From Oxalobacteraceae bacterium (lineage in GTDB: Bacteria; Pseudomonadota; Gammaproteobacteria; Burkholderiales; Burkholderiaceae_D): a DNA stretch of 34,566 nt. Each line of letters opens with the position of its first letter. Position 1 is the stretch's first letter. The DNA is taken from contig DPRS01000042.1 in NCBI GenBank assembly GCA_003537575.1, positions 50,585-85,150 on the forward strand, read 5' to 3'. Below, piece after piece: positions 22,859 through 30,481 of the stretch. A program made the position numbers and the translations under genes. Under the pieces are notes generated by a model. It was not told where the DNA came from. It saw only the letters and a program-made list of their open reading frames with translations, and made no database searches.

Positions 22859-22980
22859 GGCGTGACGAATGCGATGTTTTTGCTGCCGGCAGGTGGTGGA
22901 AATGGCAGCTTTGTTTACAATAATCCGGACTTGTCCCTTCCCGAACCGGCTTTTCCCTGGCGTGACGAACTGACGAATGC
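22859..22980. repeat. Short direct repeats before yejA
   Basis: GGCGTGACGAA occurs at 22859-22869 and again at 22959-22969, exactly 100 bases apart. TGACGAATGC occurs at 22863-22872 and 22971-22980, the second copy including the yejA start codon. A TACAAT (22916-22921) between them could be the -10 element of yejA. The repeats may be regulator sites or chance. Confidence 0.35.
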
Positions 22981-24776
22981 TTAAGAAAACCCTGACATTG
23001 CTGCTGGCCTGGCTTGCCTGCCAGGGCAGCCCGGCATGGGCGGCCCATGCCTTTTCCCTGTACGCCACGCCGAAGTATCCGGCGGATTTCACCCATTTCG
23101 GCTACGTCAACCCGGATGCGCCCAAGCGCGGAACGCTGCATCTGGCCAACCCCGATCGCCGCACCAGCTTCGACAAGTTCAACCCGTTTTCGCTCAAAGG
23201 GGTGTCCGCCGCCGGCGTCTCCGACCTGATGTTCGAATCGCTGGCGGTCGGCTCGTCCGACGAAGTCGCGACCATGTACGGCTTGCTGGCCGACGACATG
23301 GCGCTGGCGCCGGACCGCATGTCGATGACCTTTCGCCTCAACCCGAAGGCGCGCTTCAATAATGGCGACCCGGTGCTGGCGGCCGACGTCAAGCATTCCT
23401 TCGACACCCTGATGTCCAAGGGAGCGCCGCAGTTCAAGACCATCTTCGCCGACGTGAAGCAGTGCGTGGTGCTGGATGAGCGCACGGTGCGTTTCGATTT
23501 CAAGACGAAAAACCATGAATTGCCGCTGATTGTCGGCGGCGTGCCGGTGTTTTCGCGCAAATGGGCGGCTGGCACCAGCTTCGACAAGATCCAGCTGGAA
23601 GCGCCAATCGCCACCGGCCCCTACCTGATCGAGCGCTACGACGTCGGCCGTTCCATCACCTACCGGCGCAATCCGGATTACTGGGGTGCCGAAGTTCCCT
23701 CGCGCCGCGGCATGTACAACTTCGAGCGCATCCTCTACCGTTTCTACAAGGATGACGTGGCGCGCCTGGAAGCCTTCAAGGCCGGCGAATTCGACGTGGT
23801 GGTCGAATACAGCGCCAAGAACTGGGCACGCAGCTACAAGGGGCCGAAGTTTGCCAGCGGCGAAATCATCAAGCGCGAACTCACCCATTCCAACAGCGCG
23901 GGCATGCAGGGTTTCGTGATGAACCTGCGCCGCCCGCAATTCCAGGATGTGCGGGTGCGCCGCGCGCTGGGCCTGGCGCTCGACTACGAATGGATGAACC
24001 GGCAGTTGTTTTATGGCCAGTACAAGCGCATCTATTCCTTCTTCAACAACAGCGACATGGCCGCTACCGGCTTGCCGTCCGAGGGGGAGTTGCGCCTGCT
24101 GGAGCCGCTGCGCGACAAGCTCGACCCGGCGGTGTTCGGCCCGGCGCCCGTGCCGCCCTCGACCGATCCGCCATCGTCCCTGCGCGCCAACCTGCTGGCC
24201 GCGCGCGATCTGCTGGCGCAGGCCGGCTGGGAGTATCGCGACGGCGCCCTGCGCAACGCCAGGGGCGAGCCCTTCAGCTTCGAAATCCTCGACGACCAGT
24301 CGGCGCTGTCGCGCGTCATCAGCGTGTACGTGCGCAACCTGCAAAAGCTGGGCATCCAGGTCAATCAGCGCACCGCCGACTATGCGTTGGTGCAAAAGCG
24401 CATGGAGGAATTCGATTTCGACATGACCAGCATCCGCTTCCCCGACGTGACCAGCCCCGGCAACGAGATGTTCGACATGTTTGGCTCGAAGGCCGCCGAC
24501 CAGCCCGGGTCGAACAATGCCTGGGGCCTGAAGGATCCGGCGGTGGATCGCCTGGTCGAGATCCTGGTCAAGGCGACTACCTGGCCCGACCTGGTGGCGT
24601 CGGCGCGCGCGCTCGACCGCGTGCTGCTGCACAAGCACATCGTGGTGACGCACTGGTATTCCTCGACCCACCGGGTGGCTTACCGCAACCGCTTCGGCAT
24701 CCCGGCGGTTGCGCCGCTGTATTACCAGGCCAACCCCTACGTGGTGTCGAGTTGGTGGGAAGAGAAGCCGAGGTGA
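22977..24776 (+). CDS. yejA: Peptide/microcin C ABC transporter substrate-binding protein YejA
   Basis: 599 aa. A signal peptide (MLKKTLTLLLAWLACQGSPA, cleavage near WAA) without a lipobox Cys at the cleavage point suggests a soluble periplasmic protein. It belongs to the SBP_bac_5 (oligopeptide) family, with FNPFSLKGVSAAGVSDLMFE near residue 65, RFNNGDPVLAADVKHSFDTL and YRRNPDYWG typical of YejA. It captures peptides for the YejBEF permease; in E. coli this system also takes up microcin C and related peptide-nucleotides. yejB starts 4 bases after the stop, so the four genes are one operon. No microcin or immunity genes are nearby. Confidence 0.93.
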   Translation: MLKKTLTLLLAWLACQGSPAWAAHAFSLYATPKYPADFTHFGYVNPDAPKRGTLHLANPDRRTSFDKFNPFSLKGVSAAGVSDLMFESLAVGSSDEVATMYGLLADDMALAPDRMSMTFRLNPKARFNNGDPVLAADVKHSFDTLMSKGAPQFKTIFADVKQCVVLDERTVRFDFKTKNHELPLIVGGVPVFSRKWAAGTSFDKIQLEAPIATGPYLIERYDVGRSITYRRNPDYWGAEVPSRRGMYNFERILYRFYKDDVARLEAFKAGEFDVVVEYSAKNWARSYKGPKFASGEIIKRELTHSNSAGMQGFVMNLRRPQFQDVRVRRALGLALDYEWMNRQLFYGQYKRIYSFFNNSDMAATGLPSEGELRLLEPLRDKLDPAVFGPAPVPPSTDPPSSLRANLLAARDLLAQAGWEYRDGALRNARGEPFSFEILDDQSALSRVISVYVRNLQKLGIQVNQRTADYALVQKRMEEFDFDMTSIRFPDVTSPGNEMFDMFGSKAADQPGSNNAWGLKDPAVDRLVEILVKATTWPDLVASARALDRVLLHKHIVVTHWYSSTHRVAYRNRFGIPAVAPLYYQANPYVVSSWWEEKPR

Positions 24777-24780
24777 AAGC

Positions 24781-25842
24781 ATGAATATCTGGACTTACAT
24801 TGCCAAGCGGCTGCTGCTGATGCTGCCGACGCTGTTCGGCGTCATCGCCATCACCTTCGCGGTGATCCAGTTCGTTCCCGGCGGGCCGGTCGAGCAAGCC
24901 CTGACGGAATTGCGGCGCGGCGCCACCGCCGGCGGCGAAGCGACCGGCGGCGGCGCTTCGCAATACCGCGGCCGGCAGGGCATCGATGCCGAGCGGGTAG
25001 CGGAAATCAAGGCGCTGTACGGCTTCGACAAGCCGCCGCTGGAGCGCTTCTGGCAAATGCTGAAAGGCTTCGCCACCTTCGATCTGGGGCAAAGCTTCTA
25101 CCACCACAAGGATGTGTGGGAACTGGTCAAGTCCAAGCTGCCGGTGTCGATCAGTCTCGGCATGTGGACCTTTTTTCTGACCTATTTCATTTCGCTGCCG
25201 CTGGGGATCGCCAAGGCGGTGCGCGAGGGCAGCCGTTTCGATGCCATCACCAGCATGGTGGTGCTGGTCGGCTATTCCATCCCCGGCTTCGTGCTGGGCG
25301 TGTTCCTGCTGGTGCTGTTCGGCGGCGGCAGTTTCGTGCAATGGTTCCCGCTGCGCGGCCTGACTTCGGACGATTGGGAAACCCTGTCCTGGTTCGGCAA
25401 GATCAAGGATTACCTCTGGCATATTACCTTGCCGGTAACGGCTTCCGTCGCGGGCTCCTTTGCCGTGATGACCATGCTGACCAAGAACACATTTCTGGAA
25501 GAAATCCGCAAGCAATACGTGCTGACCGCGCGCGCCAAGGGCCTTTCGGAAAAGACCGTGCTCTACAAGCATGTGTTCCGCAATGCCCTGATTCCACTGG
25601 TGACGGGTTTTCCGGCCGCCTTCATCGGCGCCTTCTTCGCCGGCAGCCTGCTGATCGAGACCCTGTTTTCGCTCGATGGCCTGGGGCTGTTGTCGTATGA
25701 ATCCGTGATCCGGCGCGACTATCCGGTGGTGATGGGTACGCTGTATCTCTTTACCCTGATCGGCCTGGTGGTCAAGCTGATCGGCGACCTGTGCTATGTG
25801 TGGGCCGACCCGCGCGTCCAGTTTGAGAGCCTGGCAAGATGA
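24781..25842 (+). CDS. yejB: ABC transporter permease YejB
   Basis: 353 aa from the ATG at 24781, 4 bases after yejA. An N-terminal membrane helix (LLLMLPTLFGVIAITFAVIQ) is followed by a Gly-rich periplasmic loop (ATAGGEATGGGASQYRGRQG region, about residues 48-65). The permease core has five more helices and the EAA-type coupling loop YVLTARAKGLSEKTVLYKHV. It forms the membrane channel with YejE. The stop overlaps the yejE start by 4 bases (ATGA), showing translational coupling. Length and arrangement are as in E. coli YejB. Confidence 0.93.
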   Translation: MNIWTYIAKRLLLMLPTLFGVIAITFAVIQFVPGGPVEQALTELRRGATAGGEATGGGASQYRGRQGIDAERVAEIKALYGFDKPPLERFWQMLKGFATFDLGQSFYHHKDVWELVKSKLPVSISLGMWTFFLTYFISLPLGIAKAVREGSRFDAITSMVVLVGYSIPGFVLGVFLLVLFGGGSFVQWFPLRGLTSDDWETLSWFGKIKDYLWHITLPVTASVAGSFAVMTMLTKNTFLEEIRKQYVLTARAKGLSEKTVLYKHVFRNALIPLVTGFPAAFIGAFFAGSLLIETLFSLDGLGLLSYESVIRRDYPVVMGTLYLFTLIGLVVKLIGDLCYVWADPRVQFESLAR

Positions 25843-26957
25843 ACCTTACGCCTGTACCTTCCGCCCCCAAGGAGCCGGCCGCCGCAGCCGTGCCGGAAAG
25901 CGTTGCCTTCACGGCGGTCGCGGCCACGGCTGCGCCGTCGATTTCGCCCGGCCGCCGCATCTGGCTGCGTTTCCGGCAAAACCGCCGCGGCTACTGGAGC
26001 CTGGTGATCTTTTGCGTGCTGTTCGCCCTCAGCCTGATGGCTGAAGTAATCTCCAACGACAAGCCGCTGCTGGCGCGCTACAACGGCCAGTTGCTGTTCC
26101 CGATCGTGCACGACTATTCGGAAAAAGACTTCGGCGGCGATTTCGCCACGCCGGCCGATTACCTCGATCCCTTCATCCAGGAGCAGTTGCAAAAGCCCGG
26201 CAACTGGGCCATCTATCCGATCAACCGCTACAGCTTCGATACCCTGAACTATTTCGCCAAGGCGCCCAATCCGGCGCCGCCTTCCGGCGACAACTGGCTG
26301 GGCACCGATGACCGCGGTCGCGACGTCTCCGCGCGCCTGCTTTACGGTTTCCGCATCTCGATCCTGTTCGGCCTGGCGCTGACCATCACCGGCGTGGCGC
26401 TCGGCCTGATCACTGGCGCCATCCAGGGTTATTTCGCCGGCAGGGTCGACCTGGTGTTTCAGCGCTTCATGGAAATCTGGGGCTCGATGCCGGAGCTGTA
26501 CCTGCTGATCATTTTCTCGTCTATCTTCCAGCCCAGCATCGGCCTGTTGCTGATCTTGCTCTCGCTGTTCGGCTGGATGGGCCTGTCGGATTACGTTCGT
26601 GCCGACTTCCTGCGCAACCGCAACCTCGAATACGTGCAGGCGGCGCGCGCGCTGGGACTGTCGAACGGCCAGATCATCTGGCGCCACGTGCTGCCCAACA
26701 GCCTGACGCCGGTGGTGACCTTTCTGCCGTTCCGCATGAGCGCGGCAATCCTGGCATTGACCAGCCTGGACTTTCTTGGCCTGGGCGTGCCGCCTTCGAC
26801 ACCCAGCCTGGGTGAATTGCTGGCGCAGGGCAAGAATAATCTGGATGCCTGGTGGATCGCCTTGTCGACCTTTGTGGTGCTGACCGTGACCTTGCTGTTG
26901 CTGACCAATATCGGCGACGCCTTGCGCAACGCCCTGGACGTGCGGAGGAAAGCATGA
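25839..26957 (+). CDS. yejE: ABC transporter permease YejE
   Basis: 372 aa. The first 35 or so residues are an Ala/Pro/Val-rich cytoplasmic extension not needed for the fold. Then a membrane helix, a large periplasmic loop with DNWLGTDDRGRDVSARLLYG (DppC/OppC-type), five helices and the coupling loop YVQAARALGLSNGQIIWRHV. It pairs with YejB to make the channel. It overlaps both neighbours by ATGA junctions. Confidence 0.93.
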   Translation: MNLTPVPSAPKEPAAAAVPESVAFTAVAATAAPSISPGRRIWLRFRQNRRGYWSLVIFCVLFALSLMAEVISNDKPLLARYNGQLLFPIVHDYSEKDFGGDFATPADYLDPFIQEQLQKPGNWAIYPINRYSFDTLNYFAKAPNPAPPSGDNWLGTDDRGRDVSARLLYGFRISILFGLALTITGVALGLITGAIQGYFAGRVDLVFQRFMEIWGSMPELYLLIIFSSIFQPSIGLLLILLSLFGWMGLSDYVRADFLRNRNLEYVQAARALGLSNGQIIWRHVLPNSLTPVVTFLPFRMSAAILALTSLDFLGLGVPPSTPSLGELLAQGKNNLDAWWIALSTFVVLTVTLLLLTNIGDALRNALDVRRKA

Positions 26958-28540
26958 GCCTGCTGCAAATCCAGAACCTTTCCGTGGCCTTCGGCAATGC
27001 CGTCGTGGTCGACGATGTCAGCCTGACGGTAGCTCCCGGTGAAAAGCTGGCGCTGGTGGGCGAGTCCGGTTCCGGCAAGACCGTCACCGCGCTGTCGGTG
27101 CTGCGCCTGAACCAGGATGCCCGTTACCAGGGGCGCATCCTGTTCGAGGGGCAGGACTTGCTGCAAAAGCCGGAATCGGCCATGCGCACGGTGCGCGGCA
27201 AGGATGTGGCGATGATTTTCCAGGAACCGATGACGGCCCTGAATCCGCTTTTCACCATCGGTAACCAGATTGCCGAAGTGCTGATGCTGCACGAGGGCCT
27301 AAGTACGAAACAGGCGGCGCTGCAGGCGGTGGCGTTGCTGGAAAAGACCGGCATCCCGGAACCTGCGCGGCGCGCCCTGTCGTACCCGCATCAGCTCTCC
27401 GGCGGGCAGCGCCAGCGCGCCATGATCGCCATGGCGCTGGCATGCAAGCCCAAGCTGCTGGTCGCCGACGAGCCGACCACCGCGCTGGACGTGACGATCC
27501 AGGTGCAGATCCTGGAATTGCTCAACCAGCTGCAGCGCGAGGAAAACATGGCGGTGCTGATGATCTCGCACGACCTGAACCTGGTGCGCCATTTTGCCGA
27601 CCGCGTCGGCGTGATGGAAAAGGGCCGGCTGGTGGAAACGGCGCCCACCGCCGAACTGTTCGCCAATCCGCGCGAAGCCTATACGCGCAAGCTGTTGAAC
27701 AGCCGGCCGCAACGGGAAGTGCAGGAAGTGTCTGCCGACGGCGCCGAATTGCTGCAGGCGCAAGGCGTGCGCTGCGTGTTCGACATCCCGCGCGGCTGGT
27801 TTCGCAAGACGCCTTTTGTCGCCGTCGATGCCGTCGATGTGCACCTGCGGCCGCACGAAACGCTGGGCATCGTCGGCGAGTCCGGCTCCGGCAAATCGAC
27901 CCTGGGCATGGCGCTGCTGCGCCTGTCCCCGGCCAGGGTGGATGGCAGCATCCGTTTCGCCGGCCAGCCCGTCAGCGACATGCACAGCAGTCAGCTGCGC
28001 CCCTTGCGGGCGAAGATGCAGGTGGTGTTCCAGGATCCGTTCGCCTCGCTGTCGCCGCGCCGCACGGTCGAGCAGATCGTCGGCGAAGGACTGGCGCTGC
28101 ACCAGCCGCAGCTGAGCAGGGAAGAGCTGCGCGCGGCGGTGGCGGCGGCACTGGAAGAAGTCGGACTGCAGGCGGCGATGATGTCGCGCTACCCGCACGA
28201 GTTTTCCGGCGGCCAGCGGCAACGGATCGCCATCGCCCGCGCGCTGGTGCTGAAACCGGAATTGCTGCTGCTGGACGAGCCGACCTCCGCGCTGGATGTC
28301 TCGGTGCAGCAGCAGGTGCTGCAACTGCTGGCCGAACTGCAGCGCAAGCATGGCATGGCCTATGTCTTCATCAGCCACGACCTGGCGGTGATCCGCGCCA
28401 TGGCGCACCGGGTGCTGGTAATGAAGGATGGCAAAGTGGTCGAAAGCGGGACAGCCGCTGAAGTGCTTGGCCAGCCGCGCCAGGAATATACCCGGCGCCT
28501 GCTGGCGGCGGCGCAATACGCGACGGCGCCGGTGGCTTGA
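26954..28540 (+). CDS. yejF: ABC transporter ATP-binding protein YejF (two nucleotide-binding domains)
   Basis: 528 aa from the ATG at 26954, with GGAGGAAA just upstream. Two ABC domains are fused. The first has Walker A GESGSGKT, signature LSGGQRQRAMIAMAL and Walker B LLVADEPTTALD. The second has GESGSGKS, FSGGQRQRIAIARAL and LLLLDEPTSALD, each with its H-loop (ISHDLNLV and ISHDLAVI). It powers the YejBE channel from the cytoplasmic face. It is the last gene of the operon; its stop and the stop of the convergent mltD together form TGATCA, with no intergenic base. Confidence 0.95.
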   Translation: MSLLQIQNLSVAFGNAVVVDDVSLTVAPGEKLALVGESGSGKTVTALSVLRLNQDARYQGRILFEGQDLLQKPESAMRTVRGKDVAMIFQEPMTALNPLFTIGNQIAEVLMLHEGLSTKQAALQAVALLEKTGIPEPARRALSYPHQLSGGQRQRAMIAMALACKPKLLVADEPTTALDVTIQVQILELLNQLQREENMAVLMISHDLNLVRHFADRVGVMEKGRLVETAPTAELFANPREAYTRKLLNSRPQREVQEVSADGAELLQAQGVRCVFDIPRGWFRKTPFVAVDAVDVHLRPHETLGIVGESGSGKSTLGMALLRLSPARVDGSIRFAGQPVSDMHSSQLRPLRAKMQVVFQDPFASLSPRRTVEQIVGEGLALHQPQLSREELRAAVAAALEEVGLQAAMMSRYPHEFSGGQRQRIAIARALVLKPELLLLDEPTSALDVSVQQQVLQLLAELQRKHGMAYVFISHDLAVIRAMAHRVLVMKDGKVVESGTAAEVLGQPRQEYTRRLLAAAQYATAPVA

Positions 28541-30097
28541 TCAGCGGGAAGCGACCTTGACCGAGCGGCTGCTCTTGCGCGCTGTGGCGGTCGAGGACTT
28601 TTTGGCAGCGGTTGTACGCGACCTGGCTGCCGGCGCCGCCTTGCGGCTGGAGGCGGTCTGCACCGCCCGGACCCGGTCGCCACGCACCGCCTTGCGCTTG
28701 CCGGCATTGTCGTTACGCGCCAGCTTGCGCGTTTCAACGTCGCCGCGCGCGGCCATGCGATTGGGAACATGCAGCTCCAGCCGCTTGCCGGTGGCGACCT
28801 TATCGCTGTTCAAGTCATTCCAGTCGCGGATTTGCTCCACGCTGACCTTGTGGCGGCTGGCGAGCGACGCCAGCGTGTCGCGCTTGCTGACCTTGACATA
28901 GATGCGGCGCGTTTCCGGGATATCCGGCACCACTTGCATGATGGCGGTGTCGGCAACTTCGCCGCCGATATCCTTCTGCGAAGTCAGCTCGGTCTTCGGC
29001 ACCAGGATGGTGGAGCCCGCCTTCAGCGCCATCTTCGGCGGAATGTTGTTGACTTCGCGGATTACCTGCGGCGTGGTGCCGAAACGCTTGGCAATGGCAT
29101 CGATGCGCTCGCGCGCACCGGTCACCTTGTGCGCGGTCCATGAGGACAGCGTCTTGCCCCAGTTCGCCAGGTTTTCCTTGAACTTGGCGGCATTGTTCTT
29201 CGGCAGCAGGATCTGCGTATCGGCGCTGCCGATGATGACGGGGCGGTTGAATTGCGGGTTCAGGGCCTTGAATTCTTCCAGCGACAGCTCGGCCAGTTGC
29301 GCCGCCAGCTTGATGTCGATGTCGCGCGTCTTGCCGACGGTGACGAAGTAAGGCTGGTTGTCCACGCGCGGCAGGCTGATGCCGAATTGCTCCGGCGCGG
29401 CGATAATGTTTTTCACCGCCTGCAGCTTGGGCACGTAATTCTGCGTTTCCGCCGGCATCAGGCGCGACAGGCTGTTGAAATCGGTCGGCAGGCCGGCCGC
29501 GCGGTTCTTGTTGATGGCGCGCTGCACCGAGCCTTCGCCCCAGTTGTAGGCGGCCAGGGCCAGTTGCCAGTCGCCGAACATGCCATGCAGTTTCTGCAGA
29601 TAGCTCAGCGCCGCCTCGGTAGAGGCCAGCACGTCGCGCCGCTCATCCTTGAAGGCGCTTTGCTTCAGGTCGAAATCGCGCCCGGTGGAGGGAATGAATT
29701 GCCACATGCCTGCCGCCTTGGCGGAGGAGTAGGCCTGCGGGTTGAAAGCCGATTCGATGAAGGGCAGCAGCGCCAGTTCGGTCGGCATCTGGCGCTTTTC
29801 CAGTTCCTCGACCACGTGATACAGGTAGCGCGAGGCGCGCGTGGTGGTGCGTTGGATGTAATCCGGGCGGGCGCTGTACCAGTTGGTCTGGGAAATGACG
29901 AGGGGATTATCCAGGTCAGGAATGGCGAAACCCTTGCGGATGCGCTCCCATACATCCATCTCTTCGATCGTCAGCGATGGCGACGGATAATCGTTGCCGT
30001 GCAGGTAAAGGGTGATGTCGGCGGCGCGCGCGGCAAGCGGCGTGTGGGCGACGAAGAGGGCGGCGACGAAGAGGGCGGATTTGAAGGATGAATGCAT
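28541..30097 (-). CDS. mltD: Lytic murein transglycosylase D (MltD-like) with LysM repeats
   Basis: 518 aa from the ATG at 30097; the ATG at 30139 would lie within 5 bases of the predicted transcription start. A signal peptide is present (MHSSFKSALFVAALFVAHTP, cleavage near ARA-AD). There is no lipobox Cys, unlike E. coli MltD. The SLT domain has LPFIESAFNPQAYS with catalytic Glu115, then KAAGMWQFIPSTGRDF and AAYNWGEGSV. Three LysM-like segments follow, at about residues 260, 330 and 410. The last 70 aa are a basic Lys/Arg/Ser/Ala tail. It cuts peptidoglycan glycan strands in the periplasm. mltD next to gloB is a common arrangement; here a nitronate monooxygenase-like gene lies between. Confidence 0.92.
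   Translation of the reverse strand: MHSSFKSALFVAALFVAHTPLAARAADITLYLHGNDYPSPSLTIEEMDVWERIRKGFAIPDLDNPLVISQTNWYSARPDYIQRTTTRASRYLYHVVEELEKRQMPTELALLPFIESAFNPQAYSSAKAAGMWQFIPSTGRDFDLKQSAFKDERRDVLASTEAALSYLQKLHGMFGDWQLALAAYNWGEGSVQRAINKNRAAGLPTDFNSLSRLMPAETQNYVPKLQAVKNIIAAPEQFGISLPRVDNQPYFVTVGKTRDIDIKLAAQLAELSLEEFKALNPQFNRPVIIGSADTQILLPKNNAAKFKENLANWGKTLSSWTAHKVTGARERIDAIAKRFGTTPQVIREVNNIPPKMALKAGSTILVPKTELTSQKDIGGEVADTAIMQVVPDIPETRRIYVKVSKRDTLASLASRHKVSVEQIRDWNDLNSDKVATGKRLELHVPNRMAARGDVETRKLARNDNAGKRKAVRGDRVRAVQTASSRKAAPAARSRTTAAKKSSTATARKSSRSVKVASR
30048..30077. repeat. Tandem 15-bp duplication in the mltD signal peptide
   Basis: GCGACGAAGAGGGCG occurs twice in direct tandem (30048-30062 and 30063-30077). 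On the minus strand it encodes the repeated ALFVA of ALFVAALFVA. It keeps the reading frame and lengthens the hydrophobic core of the signal by five residues. Confidence 0.8.
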
Positions 30098-30150
30098 GGG
30101 CAGTTTGTCAAGGTCCGACCCTGCATTAGTCGGCGGCATGTTAATGACAC

Positions 30151-30180
30151 AGTGTAAGGAAGCGGCTTTTCTTGCGTCAA
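30151..30180 (-). promoter_or_regulatory. Candidate sigma-70 promoter of mltD
   Basis: On the minus strand TTGACG (30180-30175) and TACACT (30156-30151) are separated by 18 bases. The start would be near 30144, giving a leader of about 47 nt to the ATG at 30097. Confidence 0.5.
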
Positions 30181-30272
30181 GGAATTTTACATTTCTTGAT
30201 TGAATGACTTTGCAAGTAATCGCTAACTTCTCCGATATCGATTGGTATCTTGGTTTTAAAGCAAAATTTCCC

Positions 30273-30293
30273 GCAAGATATGCAGAATCTTGC
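30273..30293. repeat. Inverted repeat GCAAGAT-7-ATCTTGC
   Basis: Perfect 7-bp arms with a 7-base spacer in the AT-rich gap between mltD and the nitronate monooxygenase-like gene. It lies between the two promoters and could be an operator for either. Confidence 0.4.
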
Positions 30294-30407
30294 TACAGAT
30301 AAAGATTTTTCGTTTAAGTTCCCGCAATATGAAAAATGCGCATATGCAGCTTAACTTGGCTCCGGCAAAATGGCGTATGGAATTGCTCAAGTTGCAGCTG
30401 GATTATA

Positions 30408-30449
30408 TTGATTTACATCAAGTGAATTGTTAGGCTTGTTTGTTATCTT
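30408..30449 (+). promoter_or_regulatory. Perfect FNR/Anr box and -10 element of the nitronate monooxygenase-like gene
   Basis: TTGATTTACATCAA (30408-30421) is a perfect TTGAT-N4-ATCAA. TATCTT at 30444-30449 is placed as a -10 element, so the predicted start is near 30456 and the box is centred at -41.5, the class II FNR position. The leader is then about 26 nt. The surrounding 384-base gap is AT-rich compared with the genes. Confidence 0.75.
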
Positions 30450-30481
30450 CAAAAATAGTATGCCTAGAAAAAAGGATTGCC

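Noticed and set aside
22767..24782. A 671-codon open frame on the minus strand across yejA
   Set aside because: It is a GC-driven shadow of yejA, with Arg/Gly/Ala/His-rich low-quality protein, and the plus strand has a full family match with signal peptide and operon partners.
22977..28540. yejABEF as part of a microcin C immunity or production locus
   Set aside because: No peptide precursor, MccB-type adenylating enzyme or acetyltransferase gene is nearby; it is an ordinary peptide importer.
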